A DNA stretch of 64,000 nt from assembly GCF_036567765.1 (NCBI RefSeq), contig NZ_DATCTU010000081.1, forward strand, positions 124,001 to 188,000, read 5' to 3'. Below are positions 7,510 through 17,479 of this stretch, in pieces. The notes beneath the pieces are model-generated. The model saw nothing but the letters and a program-made list of their open reading frames with translations. It searched no databases and was not told where the DNA came from. Each line of letters opens with the position of its first letter. Within the stretch, counting starts at the first letter, position 1. Source of the DNA: Pseudobacteroides sp. (lineage in GTDB: Bacteria; Bacillota; Clostridia; Acetivibrionales; DSM-2933). The position numbers were made by a program, and so were the translations under genes.

Positions 7510-9756
7510 TCATTTCTTAATTTGCTTTTCAACCACTCTTATAAAAGTATCGGTATTATTTCCTCTAACCCTCACATCAGGCGTAATTTTCTGACCCATA
7601 ATATTTTTCTCTTTGACATTCCAGTAGAATGAGACAAGATATATCAAGTATTTCTTTGATTTATTTTCATATACTGTCTGGCCCACACCTTTTCCAAAAG
7701 TAGGCCTTCCTACGATGGTTACATTCGGTAAATATTTCTTAAGGCCTAATGCAAGAAGCTCTGAACTGCTGGCTGATCTCTCATTTGTAAAAACAAAAAT
7801 TTTTTTAAATTTCACAAGGTTATCATCCGAGTAATAGGAATCCATATAGCCATCGCGATATATGAGGTAGCTTGTAGCACATTTAGGGAGCAGCATATCG
7901 AGGATTTCATTGGCCGCCTTGGTTAACCCGCCGCTATTATCCCTAAGGTCTATAATTAGATTCTTTTGCTCCGGCTTATCTATCTTGCCAATAGCCTTTT
8001 TAAACTCTCTCGAAGTATTGGAGGTAAATGAATTTATTCCTACATAAAATATATCTTTTGCCGTAGATTTAGTTATGATATGGTTGGAATTATCCATACT
8101 CATAATCTCATCATAATCCTTCCCTGAAACAACAAACGTAAAAGTATCATCTCGAGCCCTAATTGATTTAATAAACGCCTCAATATCCTTAATAGTTATT
8201 TCCTTTTTGGCCGTAAAATTCTTTGATTTTTTTTCGTAATCCTTAGCCTTGTCCAAATAAAGATAGTTCTCTTTAATAAAATCCCAAATCTGTCTGCTTT
8301 CAGGCAGCTTCCTTTTTTCTAACTCTTCTTTAAGCTTTATTGCTGTTTTATTGCTTTTATTTATCTTCAAGGCTTTATCATTGTACCCTTCAGAACTTTT
8401 ATAGTCCTGTAAAATATAATATTCACAAGCTGTCAACGCCAAAATCTGTTCATAATCAGGATTAATATTGAGGATTTTCTTATAACAGTCAATTGCTTCT
8501 TTATGAAGGTTTATATATGAGTAACTATCTCCTAAGTACCACAAAATATCAATATTTTCAGGGAACCTTTTTAGCTCCTTCTTTGAAAGAGCTATGCACT
8601 CATCATAGTTCTTCATATAGAAACTGGCACTTATTCTATCTACTATTGCATCAATATAGTCCGGCTCTATTGATATCGCCTTTTCAAACATTGCTATGGC
8701 TTCTTTAAACCTGCTCTGATTTAAATAAATGCATCCTTTGACATCATATGCAAATGAATTGCTGCTGTCGTCATTTAAAACCTGCTTGCACAATTTCTCC
8801 GCTTTTTCATATTCTTCGTTCATTGTAAAATTTTTTGCCTTCCAAAGCTTGGCATAGGACGATTTTTCATTAATAGCCAATGCCTTGTCCAGACATTCAA
8901 CAGACTCCTTGTATTTCCCCAAATAGTATAAAGAACGACCTTTAAATATGTAGATTTCATGATTGTCCGGTGCTGCATCAATCGCCTTGTCAAAACATTT
9001 AATGGAGTCTTCATATTTCCCCATATTGCAAAGGGCGTCTCCCTTACCCGTAAGTGCATCAATATCTCCCTTGTCCTTGCTAATATTAATAGCTTTATCG
9101 TACATTTCAATGGCTTCATTATACCTTGATTCGTTATTGAGTATATCCCCTTTGTATATATAAGCTCTAATATTTTTCGGGTCGTACTTAATTGCCTTAT
9201 CATACAGTTCTAAAGCTTCTGACGGCTTATCAAGGCCCTCCAAAGCATAGCCCTTATTTATAAATGCCATGGAAAGCCTGGGATCTTTCTCTATTGCCTT
9301 ATCACTATACTCTATAGAATCCTGGTATCTTTCAAGCATATTTAAGGCATAAGAAATATTATTAATGTAAACCGCATTATCAGGCTCAATTTTATTGGCA
9401 GACTTATAGTTTTCCAACGCCTCTTCAAACTCTGATTTATCCGACAATATATTTCCTTTGGTGTTGTATATGTCTGCCGCTTTGGGGTCAACCTTAATTG
9501 CATTATCACATACCTTTAAGGCTTCATCATACTTTCCCAAGGCTTCAAGGGCCTTTGCCTTTCCACCCAATGCTCCTATCTTTTTTGAGCTTTCATCTAG
9601 TGCCTTGTCGTAGTAAGCAAGGGCATTTTTATGATCCCCCTGTTCAAAGTATTTATCAGCTTGTGCCTTGTAAGAATTGGCCCTTATACTATCTGTACAA
9701 CCTTGAAGAAACATGGGAATTAACAGAATACACAACAATATAATACTTTTCTTCAT
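7510..9756 (-). CDS. Lipoprotein with TPR array and S41 (C-terminal processing type) protease domain
   Basis: 748 residues from ATG 9756 (GAGGT before it). A lipoprotein signal ends in LQGC at about residue 20, so the protein is membrane-anchored and faces outward. Residues about 30-460 are a run of some twelve to thirteen tetratricopeptide repeats (recurring A..YDKAL..P motifs). Residues about 500-748 are an S41 peptidase core: IDLRDNSGGL, then SASSSE with the likely nucleophile near Ser663 and TFGKG with Lys near 689. No PDZ domain is visible between the repeats and the protease, unlike CtpA/CtpB. TPRs probably present a protein partner or substrate. Catalytic Ser and Lys are both present, so activity is expected; the substrate is unknown. 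Confidence 0.8.
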   Translation of the reverse strand: MKKSIILLCILLIPMFLQGCTDSIRANSYKAQADKYFEQGDHKNALAYYDKALDESSKKIGALGGKAKALEALGKYDEALKVCDNAIKVDPKAADIYNTKGNILSDKSEFEEALENYKSANKIEPDNAVYINNISYALNMLERYQDSIEYSDKAIEKDPRLSMAFINKGYALEGLDKPSEALELYDKAIKYDPKNIRAYIYKGDILNNESRYNEAIEMYDKAINISKDKGDIDALTGKGDALCNMGKYEDSIKCFDKAIDAAPDNHEIYIFKGRSLYYLGKYKESVECLDKALAINEKSSYAKLWKAKNFTMNEEYEKAEKLCKQVLNDDSSNSFAYDVKGCIYLNQSRFKEAIAMFEKAISIEPDYIDAIVDRISASFYMKNYDECIALSKKELKRFPENIDILWYLGDSYSYINLHKEAIDCYKKILNINPDYEQILALTACEYYILQDYKSSEGYNDKALKINKSNKTAIKLKEELEKRKLPESRQIWDFIKENYLYLDKAKDYEKKSKNFTAKKEITIKDIEAFIKSIRARDDTFTFVVSGKDYDEIMSMDNSNHIITKSTAKDIFYVGINSFTSNTSREFKKAIGKIDKPEQKNLIIDLRDNSGGLTKAANEILDMLLPKCATSYLIYRDGYMDSYYSDDNLVKFKKIFVFTNERSASSSELLALGLKKYLPNVTIVGRPTFGKGVGQTVYENKSKKYLIYLVSFYWNVKEKNIMGQKITPDVRVRGNNTDTFIRVVEKQIKK

Positions 9757-9810
9757 CAAAAATACCTCACAATACTAAATGGAGAACTTAATAAATAAAA
9801 GTGTCCTATG

Positions 9811-10227
9811 CTACAAACTCAACATTCCTAAATACTCATCCAACTTATTTTTTATAAAATTCTCAAAGGATGTGTTAAGGAATTTTACATTTTGCAGGCT
9901 ATCAACGTCTACCATTTCCCATTCCCCTATCTTGGAAAATCCTATGCTGTGCCCGTTATAATAATCTCCCAGAAAAACAATGTCTCTTAATTTCTGAGCT
10001 TTCTCTTCTCCATATATTTCGGAAGCCTCTACCAATCCTCCATAGAGCATAAAGTAATTATCTCCCATATCACCATATCCTATCTCTTCAAGATATTCAA
10101 TATAGTCAGCCGGAACACCCGGATGTTTTTTTATAATCTCATTTATTTCATCTTTGGACATCCTTTCGAATGAGCTCCTGGCACCTTTCCTTATTAGCTG
10201 ATACAAAACATCATCATATCTTCCCAT
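9811..10227 (-). CDS. SMI1/KNR4 (SUKH) family protein
   Basis: 138 residues, no signal or membrane segment. The SUKH pattern is seen: an N-terminal helix with PADYIEYLEEIGYGD (aligns to 'P.dy..fL...nG.g.'), a middle FMLYGGLVEASEIY strand-helix and a late IGFSKIGEWEMVDVD strand. SUKH proteins are often immunity proteins of contact-dependent toxins but are also used in other protein-binding roles. No toxin gene lies beside it: the neighbours are the TPR protease downstream and the GH9 gene upstream (36 bp from the GH9 stop). An immunity role is therefore only a possibility. Confidence 0.7.
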   Translation of the reverse strand: MGRYDDVLYQLIRKGARSSFERMSKDEINEIIKKHPGVPADYIEYLEEIGYGDMGDNYFMLYGGLVEASEIYGEEKAQKLRDIVFLGDYYNGHSIGFSKIGEWEMVDVDSLQNVKFLNTSFENFIKNKLDEYLGMLSL

Positions 10228-10263
10228 TGTTACTATGTCCTCTCCTTCAATTATACTGAATAT

Positions 10264-12189
10264 TTAATTATAGCTGGAAGTTGATGCACTAAAGTGCTTT
10301 GCTACTGTTATTATATCACTCATATTTATTGCCCCGTCCTGGTTCACATCCAAATCCTGCTTATATTTTCCATCCCCTGATGTACTGTTAAAAACCATGG
10401 CATAGGCCATAATATCCGACATATTGATTGCTCCATCTCCATTAGTATCCCCAATCCACATCAATATTGGAGAAGTGCTGTTTGATATCTGCACATTACC
10501 TGTTACTACGACCTTTCCAATTTCTCTCTTTAAAAAGTTTTTCTTACTTATCGCTATGGTATGTCCGATTGTACTTACAGGAACACCGGAAAGCTCAAAG
10601 TAGCCGTTTGAATTGGTTTGTGCATAAATACCTACATTTGGTATCTCAACCCTGAATCCTTCCTTTATAAATTGTGAAGATTGGCTGGAAACCTGGAAAT
10701 CAAGGGATATATATCCTGTAATTGTATATTTATTTTCTCCCGATGGCTTTGGAGATACTGTCTGTGTGGGTGAAGGCTTAATACTTGTCTGTGCTCCGAA
10801 ATGCTTAGCCATTCCGGCTAATGCTCCCACAAATGCTGCGTTGTAGTCTATTGCAACCTCAGTATATTGATACTCATCTACACTTTCTTTAAAGGTATCT
10901 GTTTTATCAGGTCCTCCTATTAACGCACCCCTTAATACATATTTTGCAGGTGTCTTATCTGCATTATTTTCATATCCCTGTCCCCCTTGTGCTGCCCTGT
11001 GGTGTACAAATGATGACCATCTGTTTCCAAAACCTATTTCATAAGACATGTTGGCCGGATTTTTGCCAAGTATATAATCCATCTGGGATTGTGCAAAATC
11101 CAAGTACTTCTGATTTGGAGATACCCTGTTGTATAAGAATGCAATCATGGATTCTGCTGCTGCATACCTCAAAACTCCCCAATAATGTAGAACCCTTAAG
11201 CCTGCAGGAGTCTTGTCTACTGTATTTAGCCAATAATCCAGATTGAACTCCACTGATGTCTTAAATACAGGGTCACCTGTTAATTCTGCAATTTTTAAAT
11301 GTACTGGTAGATACATATTGTCCCAGCACATGGTCCATTTGTTTTTCAACGGGTCTTCTTGGTTTATATTTTTCTTTAGGGCGTATTCCTTTGCTTCAGT
11401 CATGTACTGTTGGTCCTTTTCTGCTACATAGAGCCAGATTGCCCCCCATGCCAAATCATCATACATGCTTGTTGACTGGTAAAAGAATTGATAGTCCCCT
11501 ATTTTGGGTGACGCCTTACAAAGCTGGTAAAGCTCCTTTGCTGCCTTCAAGCATTTATCGGCATATGCAGAATCTGTGCTTTTATAGTTTAAGTACATGA
11601 GGGCTAATGCCGCAACAGCTTCTCCAACAACATCAGTTGCAGGGTTGCTGGGATTGGCAACATAAAGGGTTGGCCTGTCACCTACCTGAAGCTCTGGTGC
11701 TCCCCAATACTGGTGGTCTATTATACCGTCCCCAAACTGATAATAAAAGGTTGTAGGGTTTGGGTGACATCTTAAAAAATAGTCTGTAAAGTATTTTAGC
11801 TGTGAAAGCATTTTTTCAGTATTTCCAGTAGCATCAAACACATCCCTAAACTCATAAATTGACCATCCCATAACTGAAGCCGCATACCCTTGCGGCAAGC
11901 CGAACTTTACATGGTCACCTGCATCATGATAACCGCCTGTCAGATCCAGTCCAACATCTACACCGTCAGTGATATGACAGGGGCCTGTCCTCCAATCAAA
12001 GATGTTATCAACCACAGCATCTTTACCGCACTTGTTTGCATCATAAAATTCGATGGCATACCTAAGTGCAGTGGAATAGTCATAGCTTGCTGCAAACACC
12101 TCCGCATTACTAGGCAAAATAGATGTGATTAAAGCCAGCATAATAAAAAATATGCCAACCTTTCCAGAATACTTGCCTGATTTTTTCAT
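10264..12189 (-). CDS. Cellulosomal GH9 glucanase with C-terminal dockerin
   Basis: 641 residues: signal peptide 1-34, GH9 catalytic module about 37-465, Pro/Thr/Ser linker 470-487, a 90-residue beta-sandwich-like module (488-577, carboxypeptidase-regulatory or transthyretin-like) and a type I dockerin 579-636. GH9 residues present include Asp89 and Asp92 in YHDAGDH and Glu444 in TEVAIDYNAAF, so it should hydrolyse beta-1,4-glucan by inversion. No CBM3c is attached; this resembles compact GH9 types. The dockerin has two Ca-binding repeats (DTNGDGAINMSD and DVNQDGAINMSD) with Met-Ser at recognition positions 10-11. It would be secreted and carried by a scaffoldin. AGGAGGAG precedes ATG 12189. 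Strong call; the exact bond preference cannot be read from sequence. Confidence 0.95.
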   Translation of the reverse strand: MKKSGKYSGKVGIFFIMLALITSILPSNAEVFAASYDYSTALRYAIEFYDANKCGKDAVVDNIFDWRTGPCHITDGVDVGLDLTGGYHDAGDHVKFGLPQGYAASVMGWSIYEFRDVFDATGNTEKMLSQLKYFTDYFLRCHPNPTTFYYQFGDGIIDHQYWGAPELQVGDRPTLYVANPSNPATDVVGEAVAALALMYLNYKSTDSAYADKCLKAAKELYQLCKASPKIGDYQFFYQSTSMYDDLAWGAIWLYVAEKDQQYMTEAKEYALKKNINQEDPLKNKWTMCWDNMYLPVHLKIAELTGDPVFKTSVEFNLDYWLNTVDKTPAGLRVLHYWGVLRYAAAESMIAFLYNRVSPNQKYLDFAQSQMDYILGKNPANMSYEIGFGNRWSSFVHHRAAQGGQGYENNADKTPAKYVLRGALIGGPDKTDTFKESVDEYQYTEVAIDYNAAFVGALAGMAKHFGAQTSIKPSPTQTVSPKPSGENKYTITGYISLDFQVSSQSSQFIKEGFRVEIPNVGIYAQTNSNGYFELSGVPVSTIGHTIAISKKNFLKREIGKVVVTGNVQISNSTSPILMWIGDTNGDGAINMSDIMAYAMVFNSTSGDGKYKQDLDVNQDGAINMSDIITVAKHFSASTSSYN

Positions 12190-12516
12190 ACTTATCTCCT
12201 CCTAATTTTATTTTATCACAACTATATGTTTTAAAATAATTATTTTACATTTTTAATAGCAAGATATTACACAATCGAGCAAATAATTATACACTGCTGA
12301 CAGTATAAAATTATTTTTACACTGCAAATGAGCAAAATAATCCACAGCTCAACCTTAATTATTTAAAGTCTAACCTTAATTATTTTAATTTTTCTATTAA
12401 TTTTTCAGACATAACATTATAAACTTCGTATCCTTTAATATATAGACGCTAATAATATATAACTTTAAATTTCAGCATCTATAAAACAATATTAAAATTT
12501 TGGAGGCTCGATTATT
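12190..12516. other. Divergent intergenic region with stem-loop and tandem repeat
   Basis: A 16-bp imperfect inverted repeat (12281-12296 and 12301-12316, 14 of 16 paired, loop CTGA) lies in what would be the GH9 leader or promoter. AACCTTAATTATTT is repeated at 12351-12364 and 12372-12385 (period 21). Both could be regulator sites for the GH9 gene or the PspC gene. I see no convincing sigma-A or SigI-type promoter. Confidence 0.5.
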
Positions 12517-12723
12517 ATGAATAAAAAATTATATCTTTCGGATACTGATAAAAAATTAGTAGGAGTGTGCGGCGGAATAGCTGAATACCTTGGAATAGAC
12601 TCAACGCTCGTAAGGCTTATTTGGGTAATACTCACAGTATTTGCCGGACTCTCGATACTATTCTATTTGGCAGCCTGGGTCATTATACCTAGAAAGTACT
12701 TTTCATCTGACAAAACATGGTAG
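12517..12723 (+). CDS. PspC-domain small membrane protein
   Basis: 68 residues, almost entirely one PspC domain: an N-terminal [25 protein letters not shown] block, the conserved DSTLVRL motif, and one hydrophobic segment at about 35-56 ending in WVIIPRKY. PspC proteins sit in the inner membrane and take part in envelope-stress signalling in some bacteria; in Clostridia these short stand-alone versions have no assigned role. GGAGG lies ten bases before ATG 12517. A paralogue with the same layout is at 57448-57633. A strong terminator follows. Confidence 0.9.
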   Translation: MNKKLYLSDTDKKLVGVCGGIAEYLGIDSTLVRLIWVILTVFAGLSILFYLAAWVIIPRKYFSSDKTW

Positions 12724-12733
12724 CAACCTCAAA

Positions 12734-12780
12734 AGGCGTTTTAAAAACAACTTATATTGAAAGTAGTTTTTAAAACGCCT
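12734..12780. terminator. Bidirectional terminator
   Basis: A 20-bp stem with an 8-base loop begins AGGCGTTTTAAAAAC and ends TTTTTAAAACGCCT, between convergent genes (PspC and DUF4380). Confidence 0.85.
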
Positions 12781-12792
12781 AGAAACAACCCT

Positions 12793-13701
12793 TTATTTCA
12801 CGATATGCTTTTTAACCATATCGTTTATGCTCTCATCACTAAATTCATTTATTGAAACATTTCTTTTTAATTCCCATGTTTCTGCCAGGGTAGATGACCC
12901 TTCCACTTCCATTTTTTCCAAAGGTCCTAATATTTCCATCTCTACAAGGTTGCCATTAGTGTATGTTTCGTAGGAAGACCCGGAATCCGGATAACTCATA
13001 TTGTGAGCATAATCTGATCTTATAACAAAGAGGTTGTCGTTTCTAACATATGCAGCCCATCCCTCTTCATTATTTGTACCTATCTTAAAGGATTCATCCT
13101 TTGCTGGTTTTATATCTAACACCACATATTGGTCAAGCCATGAAACACGTTCATCATTAAAACGAGTATATGGCCATAAAACAATTGATCTGTTTGGCAA
13201 GCTGCCTGTACTGCTTTTTGAAAGGGGTATGATCTCCTTTCCTCCCGGTGCCATTACGGTTACACTCCAAGGTGCCAACTCAACAGGCCAGGCATTAAAG
13301 TTTGTCAGCTTATGTACGATTTTAACCTTATTTTCCATAGGATCAAGGGTCACACACATTTCTTTTTGTATTTGTGTCCATGGCTCTATATCTTGTGTAA
13401 CCTTCACTCCGTCTTCAATAGTCTCATATTTTATCGGATTATTATCTGCAATATATGTCCTAGGAACATTTTCAGGGCCATGCCACAACCTATGCCCACC
13501 CATGATATTCCACTTGCCATACTTTGAATCTACACTTATTTCGCATTTTTCATAAAATTGATTCTCCCCGCCGATAAAACCGAACCTTATAATTCTGGGA
13601 CCACAATCTAAAGTTATGACAATATCCACTTCACTATTGGATATTTCAATACATTTGCCAAAACCGGCGTATTCTATCTCGCTAATTTTTACTTTGCTCA
13701 T
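12793..13701 (-). CDS. DUF4380 / galactose-mutarotase-like protein
   Basis: 302 residues, no signal peptide. The all-beta sequence begins with a strand pattern typical of galactose-mutarotase-fold proteins (ITLDCGPRIIRFGF) and contains MGGHRLWHGPE near residue 78, a His-rich turn found in DUF4380 proteins. The mutarotase superfold binds sugars. Being next to cellobiose phosphorylase, separated only by a hairpin-containing 205-bp gap, it may act on the anomeric form of a sugar product, but no catalytic pair can be named with confidence. GAAGGTG precedes ATG 13701. Confidence 0.65.
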   Translation of the reverse strand: MSKVKISEIEYAGFGKCIEISNSEVDIVITLDCGPRIIRFGFIGGENQFYEKCEISVDSKYGKWNIMGGHRLWHGPENVPRTYIADNNPIKYETIEDGVKVTQDIEPWTQIQKEMCVTLDPMENKVKIVHKLTNFNAWPVELAPWSVTVMAPGGKEIIPLSKSSTGSLPNRSIVLWPYTRFNDERVSWLDQYVVLDIKPAKDESFKIGTNNEEGWAAYVRNDNLFVIRSDYAHNMSYPDSGSSYETYTNGNLVEMEILGPLEKMEVEGSSTLAETWELKRNVSINEFSDESINDMVKKHIVK

Positions 13702-13782
13702 TTTACACCTTCTTTAAAAAATTTTATAAATTAAATTAATTAAAAGAGATAAATGTAATACTTTTAATATAGATTATTGTAT

Positions 13783-13867
13783 AACTAAAACACTTTACAC
13801 CTTTTTGCCGGCTGCCATGCTATTATCAGCACTTTGCCGCTATTCAAGGTTTAAAGTGTTTTAGTTT
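13783..13867. terminator. Long inverted repeat after cbp (possible terminator)
   Basis: Arms AACTAAAACACTTTA (13783-13797) and its complement within 13846-13867 enclose about 48 bases. No clean T-run follows on the minus strand, so it could also be a processing hairpin. Its outer sequence AAAACACTTTA recurs in the hairpin at 57666-57746. Confidence 0.5.
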
Positions 13868-13906
13868 AAATTACTTTTATAAATTACTTAATAATGAAAG
13901 TTGATC

Positions 13907-16342
13907 TTATCCCATTATAACTTCAATATTATGAGCTCCTTTATCTGTCACAGCAGGAACAAAGTTACCCTCTTTCTCAACTCCATCGATTATAACCTTC
14001 TTAACGCCCTTATTAACATGACTTGGGTTCTTTATAGTGATATTATATACTGTATCCCTAAATACCCTCTTTATCTTGATGTTATCCCAATCCTTAGGCA
14101 CGCATGGATCGATAACGAGTCCATCGTAATCAGGCCTTACGCCCAATATCCATTTTGTGATTGCTTCATAGTTCCATGCAGCTGTACCTGTGAGCCATGA
14201 ATTCTTTGCTTCACCAGGCTTAACAGCATCCTTACCGGCAATCATCTGTGCGTAAACATATGGCTCCATCTTGTGAATTTCACTGATATCTTCAATGTAT
14301 GCAGGAGCAATTTTTGAATAATATTCAAAAGCCTTTTCTCCTCTGCCTAAAACCGTTTCAGCAATCATTATCCACGGATTGTTATGACAGAATATACCTG
14401 CATTTTCCTTATAACCTGGAGGATATGAAGAAATTTCTCCAAGGTTTACATGGTATTCGCTGTATGCCGGATTCTGCAATACACAACCATATTTTGTGTT
14501 GAGGTACTTGTCAACGGATTCCATAGCTCTTAAAGCCTTTCCGCTTTCAACACCTATTCCTGCCATTACGCAGAAACCCTGCGGCTCAATAAAGATTTTG
14601 CCCTCTTCGTTTTCATCGCTTCCGACTTTGTTGCCATAGAAGTCATAAGCACGCAGGAACCAATCCTTGTCATAACCATGAGTTTCTACGCATTCCTTCA
14701 TCTTTTCAACTTCTTTAGTTATGCTCTGGCTCTTTTCCTTATTTCCCAATTTTTCAAAGAGCTGTGCATATTCTTTCCCTATATAAACGAACATACCGCC
14801 AATAAACACTGACTCTGCAGTTCTTCCCTGTTTGTTCTGGCAAGTCTGGAAGGACTCGTCAGGGTTTGTTGAGAAGCAATTGAGGTTCAGGCAGTCATTC
14901 CAGTCTGCTCTACCTATAAGCGGCAGTCCGTGAGGTCCCAAGTTATTTAATGTGTAAGTGAATGATTTTTCAAGATGCTCAAGTAATGTACCGGTGTTAT
15001 TTGGGTTACAGTCGTATGGAACCTGCTCATCTAGAATTGACATGTCGCCGGTTTCCTTAATATACGCTGTAGTAGCCAAAATCAGCCACAGTGGATCATC
15101 ATTAAATCCTGAACCGATTTCATTGTTACCTTTTTTAGTAAGAGGCTGGTACTGGTGATATGCACTTCCATCCTCGAACTGTGTAGCAGCAATGTCAAGT
15201 ATTCTCTGTTTTGCTTTATGCGGTATCTGGTGAACAAAACCGAGAAGGTCCTGGTTGGAATCTCTAAAGCCCATACCTCTGCCTATACCGGTTTCAAAGA
15301 ATGAAGCACTTCTTGACATGTTAAATGTAGTCATACACTGGTATGGATTCCATATATTAACCATTCTGTTTAACTTTTCATCATTGCTTTCTACTGAGTA
15401 TTTTGAAAGCAATTCTTCCCAATGCTTAGCCAAATCAGCTAATGCCTTTTCAACCGCATTGTTGTCCTTATACTTTTCAATCATAGCCAAAGCTTTAGTC
15501 TTGTTTATAACTCCCTTGGCTGCCCATTTTTCTTCCGGCTTGTTTTCAACATATCCTAAAACGAATACAAAAACCTTCTCTTCGTTTGGAGCAAGTTTAA
15601 CATTAAGCCCATGGGATGCAATAGGGTTCCATCCTGTAGCTACTGAATTTCTTGATTTTCCTTCAGCAACTACTTCAGGCTCATGTAAACCGTTGAACTG
15701 ACCTAAGAAAGTATCTCTATCAGTATCAAAACCGTCTATTGGTGTATTCACACTATAGAAAGCAAAATGATTACGTCTTTCTCTGTAGTCTGTTTTATGA
15801 TAAATTACACTTCCGTCTACATCAACCGCACCGATGCTGTATGTCCTCTGATAGTTTGTCATATCATCGTATGCATTAAATAAACAGAACTCAATGAATG
15901 AAAAAAGTGAAACTTCTTTTGCACTGCTGCCTGTATTCTTTAAGGATACTCTATGTATTTCTACATTATCTTCCAGCGGTATAGTGTAAGTAATCTCAGT
16001 CTCGAGGTTGTTTTTAACACCTTTAATCTTTGTATAACCCAGACCATGTCTGCATTCATAGCTGTCAAGATCCTTTTTTACAGGCATCCAGCTTGGTGAA
16101 TAATATTCACTGCCATCCTTAATATAGAAATATCTTCCCCCGTTATCAAGAGGAATATTGTTATATCTATATCTTGTTATTCTTCTAAGCCTTGCATCCT
16201 TATAAAAGCAGTAACCGCCCGCTGTGTTTGAAATAAGTCCGAACATGTCATCGCTTCCAAGGTAATTTATCCAGGGATATGGAGTTTTGGGCGTATTTAT
16301 TACATATTCCCTGCTCTTATCATCAAAGTAACCAAACTTCAT
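13907..16342 (-). CDS. cbp: Cellobiose phosphorylase (GH94)
   Basis: 811 residues from ATG 16342, chosen because GAAAGGAGC lies just before it; an in-frame extension 18 codons upstream has no such site. Length and N-terminus (MKFGYFDD...[10 protein letters not shown]) match the C. thermocellum cytosolic cellobiose phosphorylase. It splits cellobiose with phosphate into glucose 1-phosphate and glucose, saving ATP. The catalytic acid is the Asp in [10 protein letters not shown] in the C-terminal (alpha/alpha)6 barrel; the N-terminal beta-sandwich carries [11 protein letters not shown]. No signal peptide, consistent with acting on imported sugar. It lies 228 bp after the ABC importer genes and probably belongs to the same regulon; a lone TATAAT at 16471-16476 could give it its own promoter. 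Confidence 0.95.
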   Translation of the reverse strand: MKFGYFDDKSREYVINTPKTPYPWINYLGSDDMFGLISNTAGGYCFYKDARLRRITRYRYNNIPLDNGGRYFYIKDGSEYYSPSWMPVKKDLDSYECRHGLGYTKIKGVKNNLETEITYTIPLEDNVEIHRVSLKNTGSSAKEVSLFSFIEFCLFNAYDDMTNYQRTYSIGAVDVDGSVIYHKTDYRERRNHFAFYSVNTPIDGFDTDRDTFLGQFNGLHEPEVVAEGKSRNSVATGWNPIASHGLNVKLAPNEEKVFVFVLGYVENKPEEKWAAKGVINKTKALAMIEKYKDNNAVEKALADLAKHWEELLSKYSVESNDEKLNRMVNIWNPYQCMTTFNMSRSASFFETGIGRGMGFRDSNQDLLGFVHQIPHKAKQRILDIAATQFEDGSAYHQYQPLTKKGNNEIGSGFNDDPLWLILATTAYIKETGDMSILDEQVPYDCNPNNTGTLLEHLEKSFTYTLNNLGPHGLPLIGRADWNDCLNLNCFSTNPDESFQTCQNKQGRTAESVFIGGMFVYIGKEYAQLFEKLGNKEKSQSITKEVEKMKECVETHGYDKDWFLRAYDFYGNKVGSDENEEGKIFIEPQGFCVMAGIGVESGKALRAMESVDKYLNTKYGCVLQNPAYSEYHVNLGEISSYPPGYKENAGIFCHNNPWIMIAETVLGRGEKAFEYYSKIAPAYIEDISEIHKMEPYVYAQMIAGKDAVKPGEAKNSWLTGTAAWNYEAITKWILGVRPDYDGLVIDPCVPKDWDNIKIKRVFRDTVYNITIKNPSHVNKGVKKVIIDGVEKEGNFVPAVTDKGAHNIEVIMG

Positions 16343-16570
16343 TTTATAAGCTCCTTTCAAATATTTAACATCACATCCAAAACCTTCATGATTCAAATGT
16401 GTTATTAATTTTATTTTGGGTAATATTTTAATTTAAATTATGTCTACAAACTTGTACCTACAAAAAGACCATTATAGGGTGTAATTTTATGTTAAAACCT
16501 TATAACAGCCTTATATTTCAAATTTATTTAGTTTTGAAACAACATAAAATAAATAAATATTCTATAATTA

Positions 16571-17467
16571 TTATTCTTTAACAGCTCCAGCAGTTAATCC
16601 GCTTATTATATATTTTGAACAGAATGAGAATACTACTATAATAGGTAGCATTGACATTGCAATACAGGAATAAACTGCACCAAAGTCGTTTTGGTAAACA
16701 CCTTTAGCAAGAGCCGTCATAAGAGGCATAGTGTACTTATCCTGTGTATTCAAAATGAACAACGGCAGCAAGTAACTGTTCCATGAACCTATAAAAGTAA
16801 ATATGGACATAGTAGCCAATGAAGGTACTATCATAGGCATTACAATGCTGTTAAATATTCTGAACTCAGAACATCCGTCCATTCTGGCAGATTCTAATAC
16901 TGAATCAGAAACCGCAGATTGGATATAATAACGTGTAAAGAATACCATTGCAGGATTTGCCATTGCAGGTATTATTAACGCGAGCCTGTTATCAACAAGA
17001 CCTAATGTGTAAATAACCTTACTGATACCGGCTAAGGCTATCTGCTGAGGAACAATCAACGATCCCAATACGATAGCAAATAAAAACTCTTTTCCTTTAA
17101 ATTTGTACTTGGCAAAACCAAACGAAGTCAATGCTCCGAAATAACCCGATAAAATAGTAGCACTTACTGCAATCATCAAACTGTTTGCCATACCCTTCCA
17201 AATAGGAACAAGTAATGTCATTCTCTTATAGTTCTCAAGAAACTCCAATCCAGGAAATATCAAGAGTTTCTGTGCAATATCTTGACTGGAATGAGTACAG
17301 TTTATGATCATGAAGTAAAAAGGAAGAAAGCATATTACAGCCAAAGCTGTCATAAACACATATAATATTGCTCTACCTATGCTGAATCTACCCTTTTTCT
17401 TAACAGTATAAAAATTACTGTTCAAGTTTTTTGCAGTCGCACCACTATAGTTTGCACTATAGCTCAT
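16571..17467 (-). CDS. Sugar ABC transporter permease (MalG type)
   Basis: 298 residues from ATG 17467, five bases after AAGGGGTG. Six membrane helices are expected (first at about 30-50). The cytoplasmic EAA loop reads ESARMDGCSEFRIFNSIVMPM, which docks the ATPase. The ending LTAGAVKE is typical of CUT1 MalG-like permeases. It pairs with the MalF-type gene 12 bp upstream to form the membrane channel for oligosaccharide import. No ATPase gene is present here, so a shared MsmK/MsdA-type ATPase elsewhere must serve it. Confidence 0.92.
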   Translation of the reverse strand: MSYSANYSGATAKNLNSNFYTVKKKGRFSIGRAILYVFMTALAVICFLPFYFMIINCTHSSQDIAQKLLIFPGLEFLENYKRMTLLVPIWKGMANSLMIAVSATILSGYFGALTSFGFAKYKFKGKEFLFAIVLGSLIVPQQIALAGISKVIYTLGLVDNRLALIIPAMANPAMVFFTRYYIQSAVSDSVLESARMDGCSEFRIFNSIVMPMIVPSLATMSIFTFIGSWNSYLLPLFILNTQDKYTMPLMTALAKGVYQNDFGAVYSCIAMSMLPIIVVFSFCSKYIISGLTAGAVKE

Positions 17468-17479
17468 TATATCCACCCC

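Noticed and set aside
13034..13555. 173-codon plus-strand frame opposite the DUF4380 gene
   Set aside because: Shadow frame; codon pattern follows the opposite strand and nothing supports translation.
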